A DNA stretch of 64,000 bases from Rhodoferax_B ferrireducens_A (GCF_031458075.1 NZ_JAVDXT010000001.1:1054001-1118000); one strand, 5' to 3'; numbered from the stretch's first letter, positions 42,718 to 51,648 are shown. Notes: a model not told the origin generated them from the sequence alone. Program-made: numbers and translations.

Positions 42718-43770
42718 ATGAACGAGTTGGACGCAATCGTCAGTGCCGCACAAGCCAGTTTTCAGGGGGCGAGCACGCCTGCCGATCTGGAGAATGCCAA
42801 GGCCCAGTTTTTAGGTAAATCCGGCCGCATCACCGAGTTGATGAAGGGCATGGGAGCTCTGAGCGTAGAAGAAAAAAAATCACGCGGCGCCTCCATCAAT
42901 CTGGCCAAGCAGGCCATCGAAGCCGCTCTGACGGCGCGCCGCAAAGCCTTGGCCGATGCTGAGCTGGACCTGCAATTGAAAGCCGAAGCCTTGGACGTCA
43001 GCCTGCCAGGCCGCCAGCGCGGGCAGGGCGGTCTACACCCGGTGTCGCTAACCCTGGAACGTATCGAGGCCATCTTCGGCTCGATGGGATTTGAAGTCGC
43101 CCAGGGTCCCGAGATCGAATCTGACTGGTTTAATTTCACCGCGCTGAATACGCCAGAAGACCATCCAGCGCGCTCCATGCACGACACCTTCTATGTGGAA
43201 GGCGGCACTGCCACCGCGCCGAATCTGCTGCGCACCCACACCAGCCCCATGCAGATCCGCCATGCGGTCACTCATGTGAAGAAACACCGCGCCGCCATCG
43301 ACGCCGGCCAGGTCATGCCAGAGATCCGCGTGATTGCGCCCGGCCGCACCTACCGCGTCGACAGCGACGCCACGCATTCGCCGATGTTCCACCAGTGCGA
43401 AGGCCTGTGGATCGGCGAGAACGTTAGCTTCAAAGACCTGAAAGTGGTCTTCACCGACTTTTGCCGCACCTTCTTCGAGTCGGACGACCTGGTGCTGCGC
43501 TTCCGCCCGAGCTTCTTCCCGTTCACCGAGCCCAGCGCCGAGATCGACATCCAGTTCCAGAGCGGCCCGCTGTCCGGCCGTTGGCTGGAAGTGGCCGGCT
43601 CCGGCCAGGTGCACCCTAACGTGGTGCGCAATATGGGCCTGGACCCCGAGAAATACATCGGCTTTGCCTTCGGCATGGGCCCCGACCGTCTGACCATGCT
43701 GCGCTATGGTGTGAACGACTTGCGACTGTTCTTTGATGGCGATATCCGCTTCCTCAGCCAGTTTCAATAA
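42718..43770 (+). CDS. pheS: Phenylalanyl-tRNA synthetase alpha subunit
   Basis: Catalytic subunit of the (alpha-beta)2 class II enzyme. 350 residues from the ATG at 42718 (MNELDAIVSAAQ); the longer frame upstream runs through the hairpin and is rejected. N-terminal coiled coil (about 1-90), then the core with DTFYVEGG, motif 2 GRTYRVDSDATHSPMFHQCEG and motif 3 GFAFGMGPDRLTMLRYG. pheT follows 20 bases later. Confidence 0.97.
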   Translation: MNELDAIVSAAQASFQGASTPADLENAKAQFLGKSGRITELMKGMGALSVEEKKSRGASINLAKQAIEAALTARRKALADAELDLQLKAEALDVSLPGRQRGQGGLHPVSLTLERIEAIFGSMGFEVAQGPEIESDWFNFTALNTPEDHPARSMHDTFYVEGGTATAPNLLRTHTSPMQIRHAVTHVKKHRAAIDAGQVMPEIRVIAPGRTYRVDSDATHSPMFHQCEGLWIGENVSFKDLKVVFTDFCRTFFESDDLVLRFRPSFFPFTEPSAEIDIQFQSGPLSGRWLEVAGSGQVHPNVVRNMGLDPEKYIGFAFGMGPDRLTMLRYGVNDLRLFFDGDIRFLSQFQ

Positions 43771-43790
43771 ACCTTCAGCAGAACTAGACC

Positions 43791-46238
43791 ATGCAATTTC
43801 CTGAATCCTGGTTGCGCGCCTTCTGCAACCCCGACCTGACCACCGAGCAACTGGCCGAAACCCTGACCATGGCCGGGCTGGAAGTCGAAGAACTGAAGCC
43901 GGTCGCGCCACCGTTTACCGGCATCGTTGTGGGCGAAATCAAGACCGCTGAGCAGCATCCGAATGCCGATCGCCTGCGCGTCTGCACCGTCGATGTAGGC
44001 CAGGCCGAACTGCTGAATATCGTCTGCGGCGCCCCGAATGCCCGCGTCGGCATCCGCGTGCCCTGTGCCACGGTGGGCGCAGAGTTGCCGCCCGGCGAAG
44101 ACGGAAAACCCTTCCTGATCAAGGTCGGCAAGCTGCGTAGCGTGGAAAGCCAGGGCATGCTGTGCTCGGCGCGCGAACTCAAGCTGTCCGAGGACCATGG
44201 CGGCCTGCTGGAGCTGTCGGCCGATGCGCCGCTGGGCCAGAACATCCGCGAGCACCTGGCGCTGGACGACACCTTGTTCACCCTCAAGCTCACGCCGAAT
44301 TTGGCGCATTGCCTGAGCGTGTATGGCGTGGCACGTGAAGTTGCCGCATTGACCGGTGCGCCACTACTGCAGCCTGAGTTTCCTGCGGTTGCCGCAAAGA
44401 ATGCCGACCGCCTGCCGGTGAAGATCAGCGCACCCGATCTGTGTGGCCGTTTCTCCGGCCGCATCGTGCGCAAGGTGAATCCCAAAGCCCAAACCCCGCA
44501 GTGGATGGTGGACCGTCTGGCGCGTTGCGGCCAGCGCAGCGTGACGGCCTTGGTCGACATCTCGAACTACGTGATGTTCGAGCTGGGGCGGCCCTCGCAC
44601 ATTTTCGATCTGGACAAAATCCACGGTGGACTCGACGTGCGCTGGGGCCAGCCCGGTGAGCAACTCAAGCTGCTGAATGGTAATACTGTCACCGTCGACG
44701 AAAAAGTCGGCGTGATTGCCGACGACCGGCAGGTTGAATCGCTGGCCGGCATCATGGGCGGCGACGCGACAGCCGTGTCGGACGATACGGTCAACATCTA
44801 TGCCGAAGCCGCTTTCTGGTGGCCCAAATCGATTGCAGGCCGCTCGCGCCGCTACAACTTCTCCACCGACGCAGGCCACCGTTTTGAGCGCGGTGTCGAT
44901 GCCAGCCAGACGGTGGAACACCTGGAGCGCATTACCCAGTTGATTCTGGATATCTGCGGCGGCGAAGCCGGACCGATGGACGATGTGCAGGTGAATCTGC
45001 CCCAAGCCCAGCCCGTTACCCTGCGCGTGGCGCGTGCCGCCAAGGTGATCGGCATGCCGCTGACCCAAGCCCAGTGCGCCGATGCATTGAAGCGCCTGGG
45101 GCTGCCGGTGGTGGAGGGCGATGGCGTACTGACCGTGACGCCGCCGTCCTACCGTTTCGACCTGACCATCGAAGAAGACCTGATCGAGGAAGTGGTGCGC
45201 ATGGTGGGCTACAACCAGCTGCCGACCACGCCGCCGCTGGCACCGATTACCGCCAAGATCCGTACCGAATCGCAGCGCAGTCCATTTGCCGTGCGCCGTG
45301 CGCTGGCCGGCCTGGGCTACCAGGAAACCATCAACTTCAGCTTCGTCGAAGAGCGCTGGGAGAAGGAGTTGGCGGGCAACCCCAATCCTATCCAGCTGCT
45401 GAATCCGATTGCAAGCCAAATGAGTGTGATGCGCTCGTCCCTCATGGGTTCCTTGCTACAGGTTTTGAAATTCAACCTGGACCGCAAGGCCAGCCGGGTG
45501 CGTGTCTTCGAGCTGGGCCGCGTGTTCCTGCGCGATGCCAATGCGGTGAACTCCGACACCACCGTCGCTGGCTTCCACCAACCCATGCGTGTTGCCGGCA
45601 TCAGCTTTGGTGCGGCCGACCGCCTGCAATGGGGCCGTAGCGAGCAAGGCGCCGACTTCTTCGACATGAAGGGCGATGTGGAGGCGCTGCTGGCGCCGCT
45701 GCAGGCCCAGTTCGAGCCTGCCGAACATCCGGCTCTGCACCCCGGCCGTTGCGCCCGGGTGCTGGTCAATGGACAGGCGATTGGTTTTATTGGCGAATTG
45801 CATCCCCAGTGGCGCCAAGGCTATGAGCTGGCGCAAGCGCCGATGCTGTTCGAGTTGGATTTGGACGCAGTGCTACAACGCCCCGTACCGGTGTTCGCGC
45901 CGGTAGCCAAGTTCCAGGCCGTCGAGCGCGATATTGCTGTGATCGTGGCCGAGGCTGTGACGCATGCGGCCTTGCTGGCGGCTGCGCAAGCTGCGGTAAC
46001 CCATGGTTTGCTGCGCGACACCCTGGTGTTCGACATCTACCGCCCCAAGCCCACGCCCAAAGGCGCGGAAGCCCAACCTGTGGCGGCTGGTGGCTTGGCG
46101 CAGGGCGAGAAGAGCGTGGCATTGCGCTTAACGTTGAACAGCGCAGAGGCCACGCTGACCGAGTCGCAGATCGAAGCTTCGGTGCAAGCCGTGCTGGCGC
46201 AACTGGTTGCGCAATGCGGTGCCCGTTTACGTGCCTGA
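43791..46238 (+). CDS. pheT: Phenylalanyl-tRNA synthetase beta subunit
   Basis: 815 residues. Domains: EMAP/OB tRNA-binding domain (about 40-155, VGEIKTAEQHPNADRLRVC), B3/4 editing domain, B5 (about 400-475), the catalytic-like core (about 480-700) and the C-terminal FDX-ACB anticodon domain (KFQAVERDIAVIV onward). The beta subunit edits Tyr-tRNA-Phe. A short insert before the last strands (KPTPKGAEAQPVAAGGLAQG) is a little longer than usual. Confidence 0.96.
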   Translation: MQFPESWLRAFCNPDLTTEQLAETLTMAGLEVEELKPVAPPFTGIVVGEIKTAEQHPNADRLRVCTVDVGQAELLNIVCGAPNARVGIRVPCATVGAELPPGEDGKPFLIKVGKLRSVESQGMLCSARELKLSEDHGGLLELSADAPLGQNIREHLALDDTLFTLKLTPNLAHCLSVYGVAREVAALTGAPLLQPEFPAVAAKNADRLPVKISAPDLCGRFSGRIVRKVNPKAQTPQWMVDRLARCGQRSVTALVDISNYVMFELGRPSHIFDLDKIHGGLDVRWGQPGEQLKLLNGNTVTVDEKVGVIADDRQVESLAGIMGGDATAVSDDTVNIYAEAAFWWPKSIAGRSRRYNFSTDAGHRFERGVDASQTVEHLERITQLILDICGGEAGPMDDVQVNLPQAQPVTLRVARAAKVIGMPLTQAQCADALKRLGLPVVEGDGVLTVTPPSYRFDLTIEEDLIEEVVRMVGYNQLPTTPPLAPITAKIRTESQRSPFAVRRALAGLGYQETINFSFVEERWEKELAGNPNPIQLLNPIASQMSVMRSSLMGSLLQVLKFNLDRKASRVRVFELGRVFLRDANAVNSDTTVAGFHQPMRVAGISFGAADRLQWGRSEQGADFFDMKGDVEALLAPLQAQFEPAEHPALHPGRCARVLVNGQAIGFIGELHPQWRQGYELAQAPMLFELDLDAVLQRPVPVFAPVAKFQAVERDIAVIVAEAVTHAALLAAAQAAVTHGLLRDTLVFDIYRPKPTPKGAEAQPVAAGGLAQGEKSVALRLTLNSAEATLTESQIEASVQAVLAQLVAQCGARLRA

Positions 46239-46248
46239 GAGTAACGCC

Positions 46249-46590
46249 TTGACTTCATACGACACACTGGAGAAAGCCGTGGAAATTGCGGTGGAAAGCC
46301 TGGAAACCCCGGCCTTGACCAAGGCGCAACTTGCCGATTTGCTGTTCGAGCAAATCGGCTTGAACAAGCGTGAGTCCAAGGACATGGTGGATGCATTTTT
46401 CGACCTGGTGAGCACCAGTCTGGTGGAGGGCACGGACGTCAAAATCTCGGGCTTCGGTAATTTCCAGATCCGTGTCAAGGCGCCGCGGCCGGGGCGCAAT
46501 CCACGTACCGGCGAAGCGATTCCTATCGAGGCGCGCCGTGTCGTGACCTTCCACGCCAGCCACAAGCTGAAAGAGCAGATCCAAGGCTGA
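46249..46590 (+). CDS. ihfA: Integration host factor alpha subunit
   Basis: DNA-bending protein subunit with the HU/IHF fold; motifs ALTKAQLADLLFEQIGLNKRESKDMVDAFF and KISGFGNFQIR...PRPGRNPRTGE (the beta-arm) are complete. The start is uncertain: no ATG is available. TTG at 46249, with GAGAG eight bases upstream, gives 113 residues; GTG at 46231 would overlap pheT by eight bases; GTG at 46279 would shorten it. pheT-ihfA is the conserved order in beta- and gammaproteobacteria. Confidence 0.93.
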   Translation: MTSYDTLEKAVEIAVESLETPALTKAQLADLLFEQIGLNKRESKDMVDAFFDLVSTSLVEGTDVKISGFGNFQIRVKAPRPGRNPRTGEAIPIEARRVVTFHASHKLKEQIQG

Positions 46591-46621
46591 ATGGCCTGGT
46601 GGACGTTGCACGGGGTGCCGC

Positions 46622-46735
46622 AAATTTCATGCATCAGGATGAAATTTATCGTGACACAGACTCCGATGCGATGAAGTAATTTTCCGTCCACAGGCCACAT
46701 ACGGTAACCTCATGGGTTGCTGTCGCATTACTTCA
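46622..46735. promoter_or_regulatory. Two inverted repeats between ihfA and the merR-type gene
   Basis: AAATTTCAT (46622-46630)/ATGAAATTT (46639-46647), loop of eight; and TGAAGTAAT (46672-46680)/ATTACTTCA (46727-46735), spaced 46 bases and enclosing an AACC/GGTT stem. Both arms are perfect 9-mers. No T-run follows, so they are candidate operators or RNA stems rather than terminators. Confidence 0.5.
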
Positions 46736-46751
46736 AACCTCATTGATTCTC

Positions 46752-47201
46752 ATGGGAAATTCCCTGCCCTATATTCCCGCCAAGCGCTACTTCACCATTG
46801 GTGAAGTAGCCGAGCTGTGTGGCGTCAAGCCGCACGTCTTGCGGTACTGGGAGCAGGAATTCACCCAGCTGCGCCCGATGAAGCGGCGCGGTAATCGCCG
46901 CTATTACCAGCACCACGAGGTGCTGATGATTCGCCGCATCCGCGATCTGCTGTACGACCAGGGCTTCACCATCAGCGGCGCCCGTAACAAGCTGCAAGAG
47001 CTGGTGCAAGGCGAGCGCGACAAGCGGCGCAATGGCGAGGTGCTGCTGGATGGCATGGAGTCGATTGGCGACGACGATTTGTCTTTCGACCGTCTGGAAG
47101 ACGTGGTGGTGCTGGACTCTGATGATGCGGCTTCTGTGCATCTGCAATCCGTGCGCAGAGAATTATTCGAAATTCGTGATCTGCTGTCAGAAGTGCTCTA
47201 A
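46752..47201 (+). CDS. MerR-family transcriptional regulator
   Basis: 149 residues. The N-terminal winged helix-turn-helix reads FTIGEVAELCGVKPHVLRYWEQEFTQLRP, then NRRYYQHHEVLMIRRIRDLL; a helical dimerisation part follows, and the acidic C-terminus has no Cys cluster for metals. A gene of this kind follows ihfA in many betaproteobacteria; its target is not known. Start ATG 46752 (MGNSLPYIPAKRY). Confidence 0.88.
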   Translation: MGNSLPYIPAKRYFTIGEVAELCGVKPHVLRYWEQEFTQLRPMKRRGNRRYYQHHEVLMIRRIRDLLYDQGFTISGARNKLQELVQGERDKRRNGEVLLDGMESIGDDDLSFDRLEDVVVLDSDDAASVHLQSVRRELFEIRDLLSEVL

Positions 47202-47209
47202 GCCCAGGC

Positions 47210-47215
47210 TATAAT
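47210..47215 (+). promoter_or_regulatory. -10 box of tRNA-Pro
   Basis: Consensus TATAAT, 12 bases before the mature tRNA end. No good -35 is seen at 17 bases; CTGTCA at 47184-47189 is 20 bases away. The context GGCTATAATTCAAGGCTT resembles that of the rpsO promoter at 7051-7068. Confidence 0.5.
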
Positions 47216-47227
47216 TCAAGGCTTGAT

Positions 47228-47304
47228 CGGTGTGTGGCGCAGCCTGGTAGCGCACTTGCATGGGGTGCAAGGGGTCGAAGGTTCGAATCCTTTCACACCG
47301 ACCA
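47228..47304 (+). tRNA. tRNA-Pro (anticodon GGG)
   Basis: 77 bases with encoded CCA. Acceptor CGGTGTG/CACACCG, D-arm GCGCAGCCTGGTAGCGC, anticodon stem CTTGC/GCAAG with loop ATGGGGT (anticodon GGG, reading CCC/CCU), T-arm GAAGG-TTCGAAT-CCTTT. Confidence 0.97.
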
Positions 47305-47315
47305 TTACAAATTAG

Positions 47316-47351
47316 AAAGCCTCTAAGAATTTAGTTCTTAGAGGCTTTTTT
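47316..47351 (+). terminator. Intrinsic terminator after tRNA-Pro
   Basis: AAAGCCTCTAAGAA (47316-47329) pairs with TTCTTAGAGGC (47335-47345) and the following TTT around a TTTAG loop; T6 follows. Strong, perfectly paired. Confidence 0.93.
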
Positions 47352-47388
47352 CTTGGGCGATCCAGTCCGCTACCTGTGGGATGCTGCT

Positions 47389-48531
47389 ATGGAAAACGCA
47401 ACTGCGTATGTGCGAACCCGTGACTTCTTCACCCGTTTTTGGCCGGCTCCAGTACGGGTCGGGGCGGTTGAGCGTTGGCGGGCTGTTGCGGGCGCGTTGA
47501 TCGGCATTCTGTTGACGGCTCTGGTCAGCCGTTGGTGGGTGGGGGCCGCCGGTGCTGGGCTGTGGTTGGTGGCTCCCATGGGTGCCAGCGCGGTACTGGT
47601 ATTCGCGGTGCCGGGGAGTCCACTCGCCCAGCCTTGGGCGGTGGTCGGCGGCAATACGCTTTCCGCCTTGGTTGGCATAGCCTGTGCGGTGCTTGTGCCA
47701 GATCCGGTGTGGGCCGCGGCACTGGCGGTGGGCTTGGCCATTGCGTTGATGTTTGGCCTGCGTTGCCTGCATCCACCCGGCGGCGCTACGGCGCTGCTGA
47801 TGGTGCTGGGCCATACCACCAGTTTCCATTTTGCTGTTTCTCCGGTTTTGTTCAATTCGGTGCTGCTGGTATTGGCGGGTGTGCTCTACAACAGTCTGAC
47901 CGGCCGCCGCTATCCGCATGCCCAGCATGCGACCACGGCGCCGCAGCCTGCGGCACGGTTTACTGCCGCCGATCTGGACGTGGCAATGGCGCACTACAAC
48001 CAGGTGCTCGACGTCAGCCGGGATGATCTGGAACAGCTGCTGCAGTACGCCGAGCTGGCCGCCTACCAGCGCAATCTGGGTGAGCTGCGCTGCGCCGACA
48101 TCATGTCGCGTGCGCCCTTGACGGTGGAGTTTGGCACCCCGCTGAACGAGGCATGGGCTCTGCTGCAGGCCCGGCGCATCAAGGCTTTGCCGGTGGTCGA
48201 TCGGGCTCGACGCATTGTCGGTATCGTCACGGTGGCCGACTTCATGCAGCAACTGGACCTGCAGGACCACCAGGGGATCGTCGGGCGTTTGCGGGCGTTC
48301 GTTCGGCCGATCGGATCATCCCATTCGGAGCGGCCGGAGGTGGTGGGGCAGATCATGACCCGCCAAGTCCGCGTGGCGAGCGAGTCGCGGCACGCGATTG
48401 AACTGGTACCGCTTTTCTCGGAAGGCGGTCACCACCACATTCCCATCATTGACGATGAAAAGCGCCTCACCGGCATCATCACCCAGTCTGACTTCGTACG
48501 GGCTTTGTACCGTGCGGTCAAGCCAGGCTAG
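47389..48531 (+). CDS. HPP-family membrane protein with two CBS domains
   Basis: 380 residues from the ATG at 47389 (MENATAYVRTRD); an upstream TTG frame starts inside the terminator and is rejected. The N-terminal half has four or five helices with the HPP motif LHPPGGATALLMVLG near residue 130. The C-terminal half carries a CBS pair (ADIMSRAPLTVEF...VVDRARRIVGIVTVADFMQQ and IMTRQVRVAS...IIDDEKRLTGIITQSDF), which normally binds adenine nucleotides. HPP proteins have been linked to nitrite transport in plastids and cyanobacteria; here the substrate is unknown. Confidence 0.87.
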   Translation: MENATAYVRTRDFFTRFWPAPVRVGAVERWRAVAGALIGILLTALVSRWWVGAAGAGLWLVAPMGASAVLVFAVPGSPLAQPWAVVGGNTLSALVGIACAVLVPDPVWAAALAVGLAIALMFGLRCLHPPGGATALLMVLGHTTSFHFAVSPVLFNSVLLVLAGVLYNSLTGRRYPHAQHATTAPQPAARFTAADLDVAMAHYNQVLDVSRDDLEQLLQYAELAAYQRNLGELRCADIMSRAPLTVEFGTPLNEAWALLQARRIKALPVVDRARRIVGIVTVADFMQQLDLQDHQGIVGRLRAFVRPIGSSHSERPEVVGQIMTRQVRVASESRHAIELVPLFSEGGHHHIPIIDDEKRLTGIITQSDFVRALYRAVKPG

Positions 48532-48554
48532 CCGGTCGAGGCTACGTCTGCGCT

Positions 48555-49445
48555 TCAGCCGCGCAGGTTCTGGTTGAAGAATGCCAGCGTGCGGTCCCAG
48601 GCCAGCTTGGCCGCTGCAGCGTCGAAGCGGGGCGTGGTGTCGTTGTTGAAGCCATGCTGCGTGGCGGGGTACTTGTAGGCCGTGTAGCGCACGCCAGCGG
48701 CCTTGAGTGCGGCTTCGTAGCCGGGCCAGGCGGCGTTGATACGTTCATCTACTTCGGCAAAGTGCACCAGCAACGGGGCTTTGACCTTGGCCGCCTCCGT
48801 GGGGGCGGGTTGGTTGCCGTAGAACGGCACTGCCGCACCCAGGTCGGGCAGGCGGGTCGAGAGCATGTGGGCTACGCCGCCGCCATAGCAGAAGCCAACC
48901 ACGCCAATCTTGCCCGTCACTTCCGGCCGGGCTTTGAGGAAGTTGGCGGCAGCGACAAAGTCTTCCGTAGTTTTGGTTTGGTCGAGCTTGGCGAATAGTT
49001 CGCGGGCTTTGTCTTCATCGCCGGGGTAGCCGCCCAGTGGGCTCAGCGCATCCGGGGCGAAGGCCACGAAGTTGTCCAGCGCCAGGCGGCGGGCAATGTC
49101 TTCGATATGCGGGTTCAAGCCGCGGTTTTCATGCACCACCAGAATGGCAGGCAGGGGGCCGGTGGCATTGGCCGGGCGGGCTAGATAGCCCTTGACGCTG
49201 CCAGAGCCATTCGGAGATGGGTAGGACAGGGTTTCGGTCTTGATGCGCGGATCGGTGGGGGCAACCTGCTGGGCGGCCGCGAAGTTGGGGCTCAGCGCGC
49301 CCAGCAGCATGGTGGCGGTGACGCCACCGACAGCGAATTTCTGGGCCCGCTCCAGGAATCCGCGCCGGTCCAGCGCGCCGTGCACGTAGGCGTCAAACAG
49401 GATCAGGAGTTCTTGGTCGAAATCTTGGGCGGTTTTACGCTGCAT
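48555..49445 (-). CDS. Exported dienelactone hydrolase-family protein
   Basis: 296-residue alpha/beta hydrolase. The start at 49445 (MQRKTAQDF) is preferred. Near residues 27-60 there is a twin-arginine-like export signal (RRGFLERAQKFAVGG ... ending AAAQ), so it probably acts in the periplasm. The catalytic triad of the family is seen: Cys in GVVGFCYGGG, Asp in FAEVDERI and His in ATQHGFN. The family hydrolyses dienelactones and other esters or lactones; the substrate here is unknown. Converges with the HPP gene. Confidence 0.87.
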   Translation of the reverse strand: MQRKTAQDFDQELLILFDAYVHGALDRRGFLERAQKFAVGGVTATMLLGALSPNFAAAQQVAPTDPRIKTETLSYPSPNGSGSVKGYLARPANATGPLPAILVVHENRGLNPHIEDIARRLALDNFVAFAPDALSPLGGYPGDEDKARELFAKLDQTKTTEDFVAAANFLKARPEVTGKIGVVGFCYGGGVAHMLSTRLPDLGAAVPFYGNQPAPTEAAKVKAPLLVHFAEVDERINAAWPGYEAALKAAGVRYTAYKYPATQHGFNNDTTPRFDAAAAKLAWDRTLAFFNQNLRG

Positions 49446-49610
49446 GGCGGGTCTCCAAATGGATTGAGGGGGATCTATGCAGCGCCGGGTGGGCGGCTTG
49501 GGCCGGCTTTTCAAGCGCTACGCAAATCGTGCTGCAGCATATCGGCCCGAGGTATTTCCGCAAAGCCCGTTGCCTGCTGCGGGTTAATCGCAGCAACGAA
49601 TGGTATGGGC

Positions 49611-50168
49611 TTAGGGCTTGTCCGCAACGTCGTCGGTGGGGGCTACGCGGCGCGCGCCGTCAAAGCGGCGTTGCCAGTAGGCTGCACGCATGTCTTCTAC
49701 GCGGACCGAAGCGCCAGAGCGGGGCGCGTGGATGAATTTGCCGTCGCCCACGTAGATGCCGACGTGGCTGAAGGCGCGCTTCATGGTGTTGAAGAACACC
49801 AGATCGCCAGGGCGCAAGTCGTTTTTATCGATGTGGTCGGTGGCGGCAGCTTGCTCATTGGCGCGGCGTGGCAGGACCAGGCCAATGGTTTTTTCAAACG
49901 TGGCGCGCACAAATCCACTGCAGTCGAAACCGGTGTCTTCGGAATTGCCACCGCGCTTGTAGGGCACGCCCAGGAAGCCCATGGCATTCACTACCAGGTC
50001 GGATGCCCGGTTGCTGACGTTTTGGCGTACCTGTTGGAACTGGTCAATGGTGTGGGTCAGCAGGCCTTTTTCGGCCAGTAACTTGTCCATTTCATCGTTG
50101 GAACCGGGCTGCGGGGCTGCGTGTGCAGTTGCGCATACAAGAGATAAAACAACGAACCATTTATGCAT
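49611..50168 (-). CDS. NlpC/P60 (C40) cell-wall peptidase
   Basis: 185 residues from the ATG at 50168 (MHKWFVVLSLVC). Signal peptide about 1-18 (ending AHA). The C40 domain has the catalytic Cys in GFDCSGFVRATFE, His in FSHVGIYVGDGKFIHAP (the first His) and a second His as polar third residue. Such enzymes cut D-Glu-(meso)DAP bonds in peptidoglycan stem peptides. The gene stands alone on the minus strand. Confidence 0.87.
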   Translation of the reverse strand: MHKWFVVLSLVCATAHAAPQPGSNDEMDKLLAEKGLLTHTIDQFQQVRQNVSNRASDLVVNAMGFLGVPYKRGGNSEDTGFDCSGFVRATFEKTIGLVLPRRANEQAAATDHIDKNDLRPGDLVFFNTMKRAFSHVGIYVGDGKFIHAPRSGASVRVEDMRAAYWQRRFDGARRVAPTDDVADKP

Positions 50169-50175
50169 CGGGCGA

Positions 50176-50204
50176 AGGTTAGAGACTGCGGCCCCATAAG
50201 TCAA
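50176..50204 (-). promoter_or_regulatory. Putative promoter of the NlpC/P60 gene
   Basis: On the minus strand, -35 TTGACT (50199-50204), 17-base spacer and -10 TAACCT (50176-50181). The -10 is only seven bases from the ATG, which predicts a leaderless mRNA unless another promoter exists. Confidence 0.45.
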
Positions 50205-50625
50205 GCCGTCGAACTAGCGTAAGTGCTTGATTTGTAATGAACTTCACCAAGTTTTTTGTAAATTCCCCGGTTACAAGGAGATTTACCCGGCTGGTGAAGC
50301 TGGCACGGATGGCTGTGCCGGCGTGAATATGGCGTCGGTGGCGCCACGTTGTTGAAACACTGGCGCTTTGTTCGCTGGGGGTGATCCGCCCCGGCACCGA
50401 CATGTAAATGAATGTAGTCCTCTGCCACCAAACTGCAATCGGGAGGAGCGCAGCGCCTGCCAACTATGTCCGGTATTGGCCGCACATTTTTAAAATCGCT
50501 GGCTTGCGGCGGATGTGAGTGACTTGAGATGTTTAAGTAATAAACAACCAAAAATTCATTCGTTCCAGTTTTGACAGTTCGCTTCCAGAATCCATCCCAT
50601 CACCTTTCTGGACTACCTACTACCT
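50205..50625. other. Non-coding gap upstream of the sulfate-binding protein gene
   Basis: About 420 bases without a recognisable gene on either strand. A 10-bp hairpin GCTGGCACGG/CTGTGCCGGC (with two G-T pairs) lies near 50299-50324, and GTAAAT/ATTTAC flank it upstream. Close to the sbp start there is AAAATTCATTCGTTCC followed by TTTTGACA, a plausible place for sulfur control (CysB/SsuR-like), but I cannot define the operator. Confidence 0.4.
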
Positions 50626-51648
50626 ATGTTGACCCGCCGCCGTCTTTCTCAAGCCCTCGCTGTATTTGCTGTCTCCGCCGCAGGTCTTTCCGCCCACGCC
50701 CAGGCTCCCGCACCTGTGACACTGCTTAACGTGTCGTACGACCCGACCCGCGAGTTTTACAAGGACTTCAATGCCGCCTTCGCCAAGGACTGGCTGGCCA
50801 AGAACAAGCAGGAAGTCAGCATCAAGCAATCGCACGGCGGCTCTGGCAAGCAGGCTCGCTCGGTGATCGACGGCCTGGAAGCCGACGTGGTCACGCTGGC
50901 CCTGGCCTACGACGTGGACGCGCTGAACGAGTTCGGCAAGCTAATCCCCGCCGACTGGCAAAAACGCCTGCCGCAAAACGCTTCGCCCTACACCAGCACC
51001 ATCGTGTTCCTGGTGCGTAAGGGCAACCCCAAGAAGATCAGCGACTGGAGCGACCTGGTGCGTCCCGGCGTCGGCATCGTCACACCCAACCCCAAGACAT
51101 CGGGCGGTGCGCGCTGGAACTACCTGGCCGCTTGGGGCTTTGCCGTCAAGAAGAATGGCGCCGACGAAGCCCATGCACGTGACTTCGTGAAAGCCTTGTA
51201 CAGCAATGCCGTTACGCTGGACTCCGGTGCCCGCGGTGCCACCACCAGCTTTACCGAGCGTGGCCAGGGCGACGTGCTGATCGCCTGGGAGAACGAGGCT
51301 TATCTGGCCCTGCAGGAATTCGGCAAGGACAAGTTCGAGATCGTCACCCCCAGCCTGTCCATCCTGGCCGAGCCACCAGTGAGCGTGGTCGACAAGGTGG
51401 TCGACAAACGCGGTACCCGCAAGATTGCCGAAGCCTATCTGCAGTACCTGTACAGCCCGGTGGGCCAGGACCTGGCCGGCAAGAACTTCTACCGCCCGCG
51501 CGACAAAGCCGCACAGGCCAAATACGCCAAGCAGTTCGGCACGGTGAACCTGTTCACCATCGACGAGCTGTTCGGTGGCTGGACCAAGGCGCAGAAGACC
51601 CATTTCGCCGAAGGTGGTGTGTTCGACCAAATCTACAGCAAGAAGTAA
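50626..51648 (+). CDS. sbp: Sulfate-binding periplasmic protein
   Basis: 340-residue periplasmic receptor for sulfate or thiosulfate. Signal peptide with TRRRLSQALAVFAV core, cleaved near AHAQ. Family motifs: LLNVSYDPTREFYKDFN, HGGSGKQARSVIDGLEADVVTLALAYDVD, and NPKTSGGARWNYLAAWG. There are no cysT/W/A genes next to it, so it must pair with a transporter encoded elsewhere. It opens the sulfur block together with ssu and met genes. Confidence 0.93.
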   Translation: MLTRRRLSQALAVFAVSAAGLSAHAQAPAPVTLLNVSYDPTREFYKDFNAAFAKDWLAKNKQEVSIKQSHGGSGKQARSVIDGLEADVVTLALAYDVDALNEFGKLIPADWQKRLPQNASPYTSTIVFLVRKGNPKKISDWSDLVRPGVGIVTPNPKTSGGARWNYLAAWGFAVKKNGADEAHARDFVKALYSNAVTLDSGARGATTSFTERGQGDVLIAWENEAYLALQEFGKDKFEIVTPSLSILAEPPVSVVDKVVDKRGTRKIAEAYLQYLYSPVGQDLAGKNFYRPRDKAAQAKYAKQFGTVNLFTIDELFGGWTKAQKTHFAEGGVFDQIYSKK

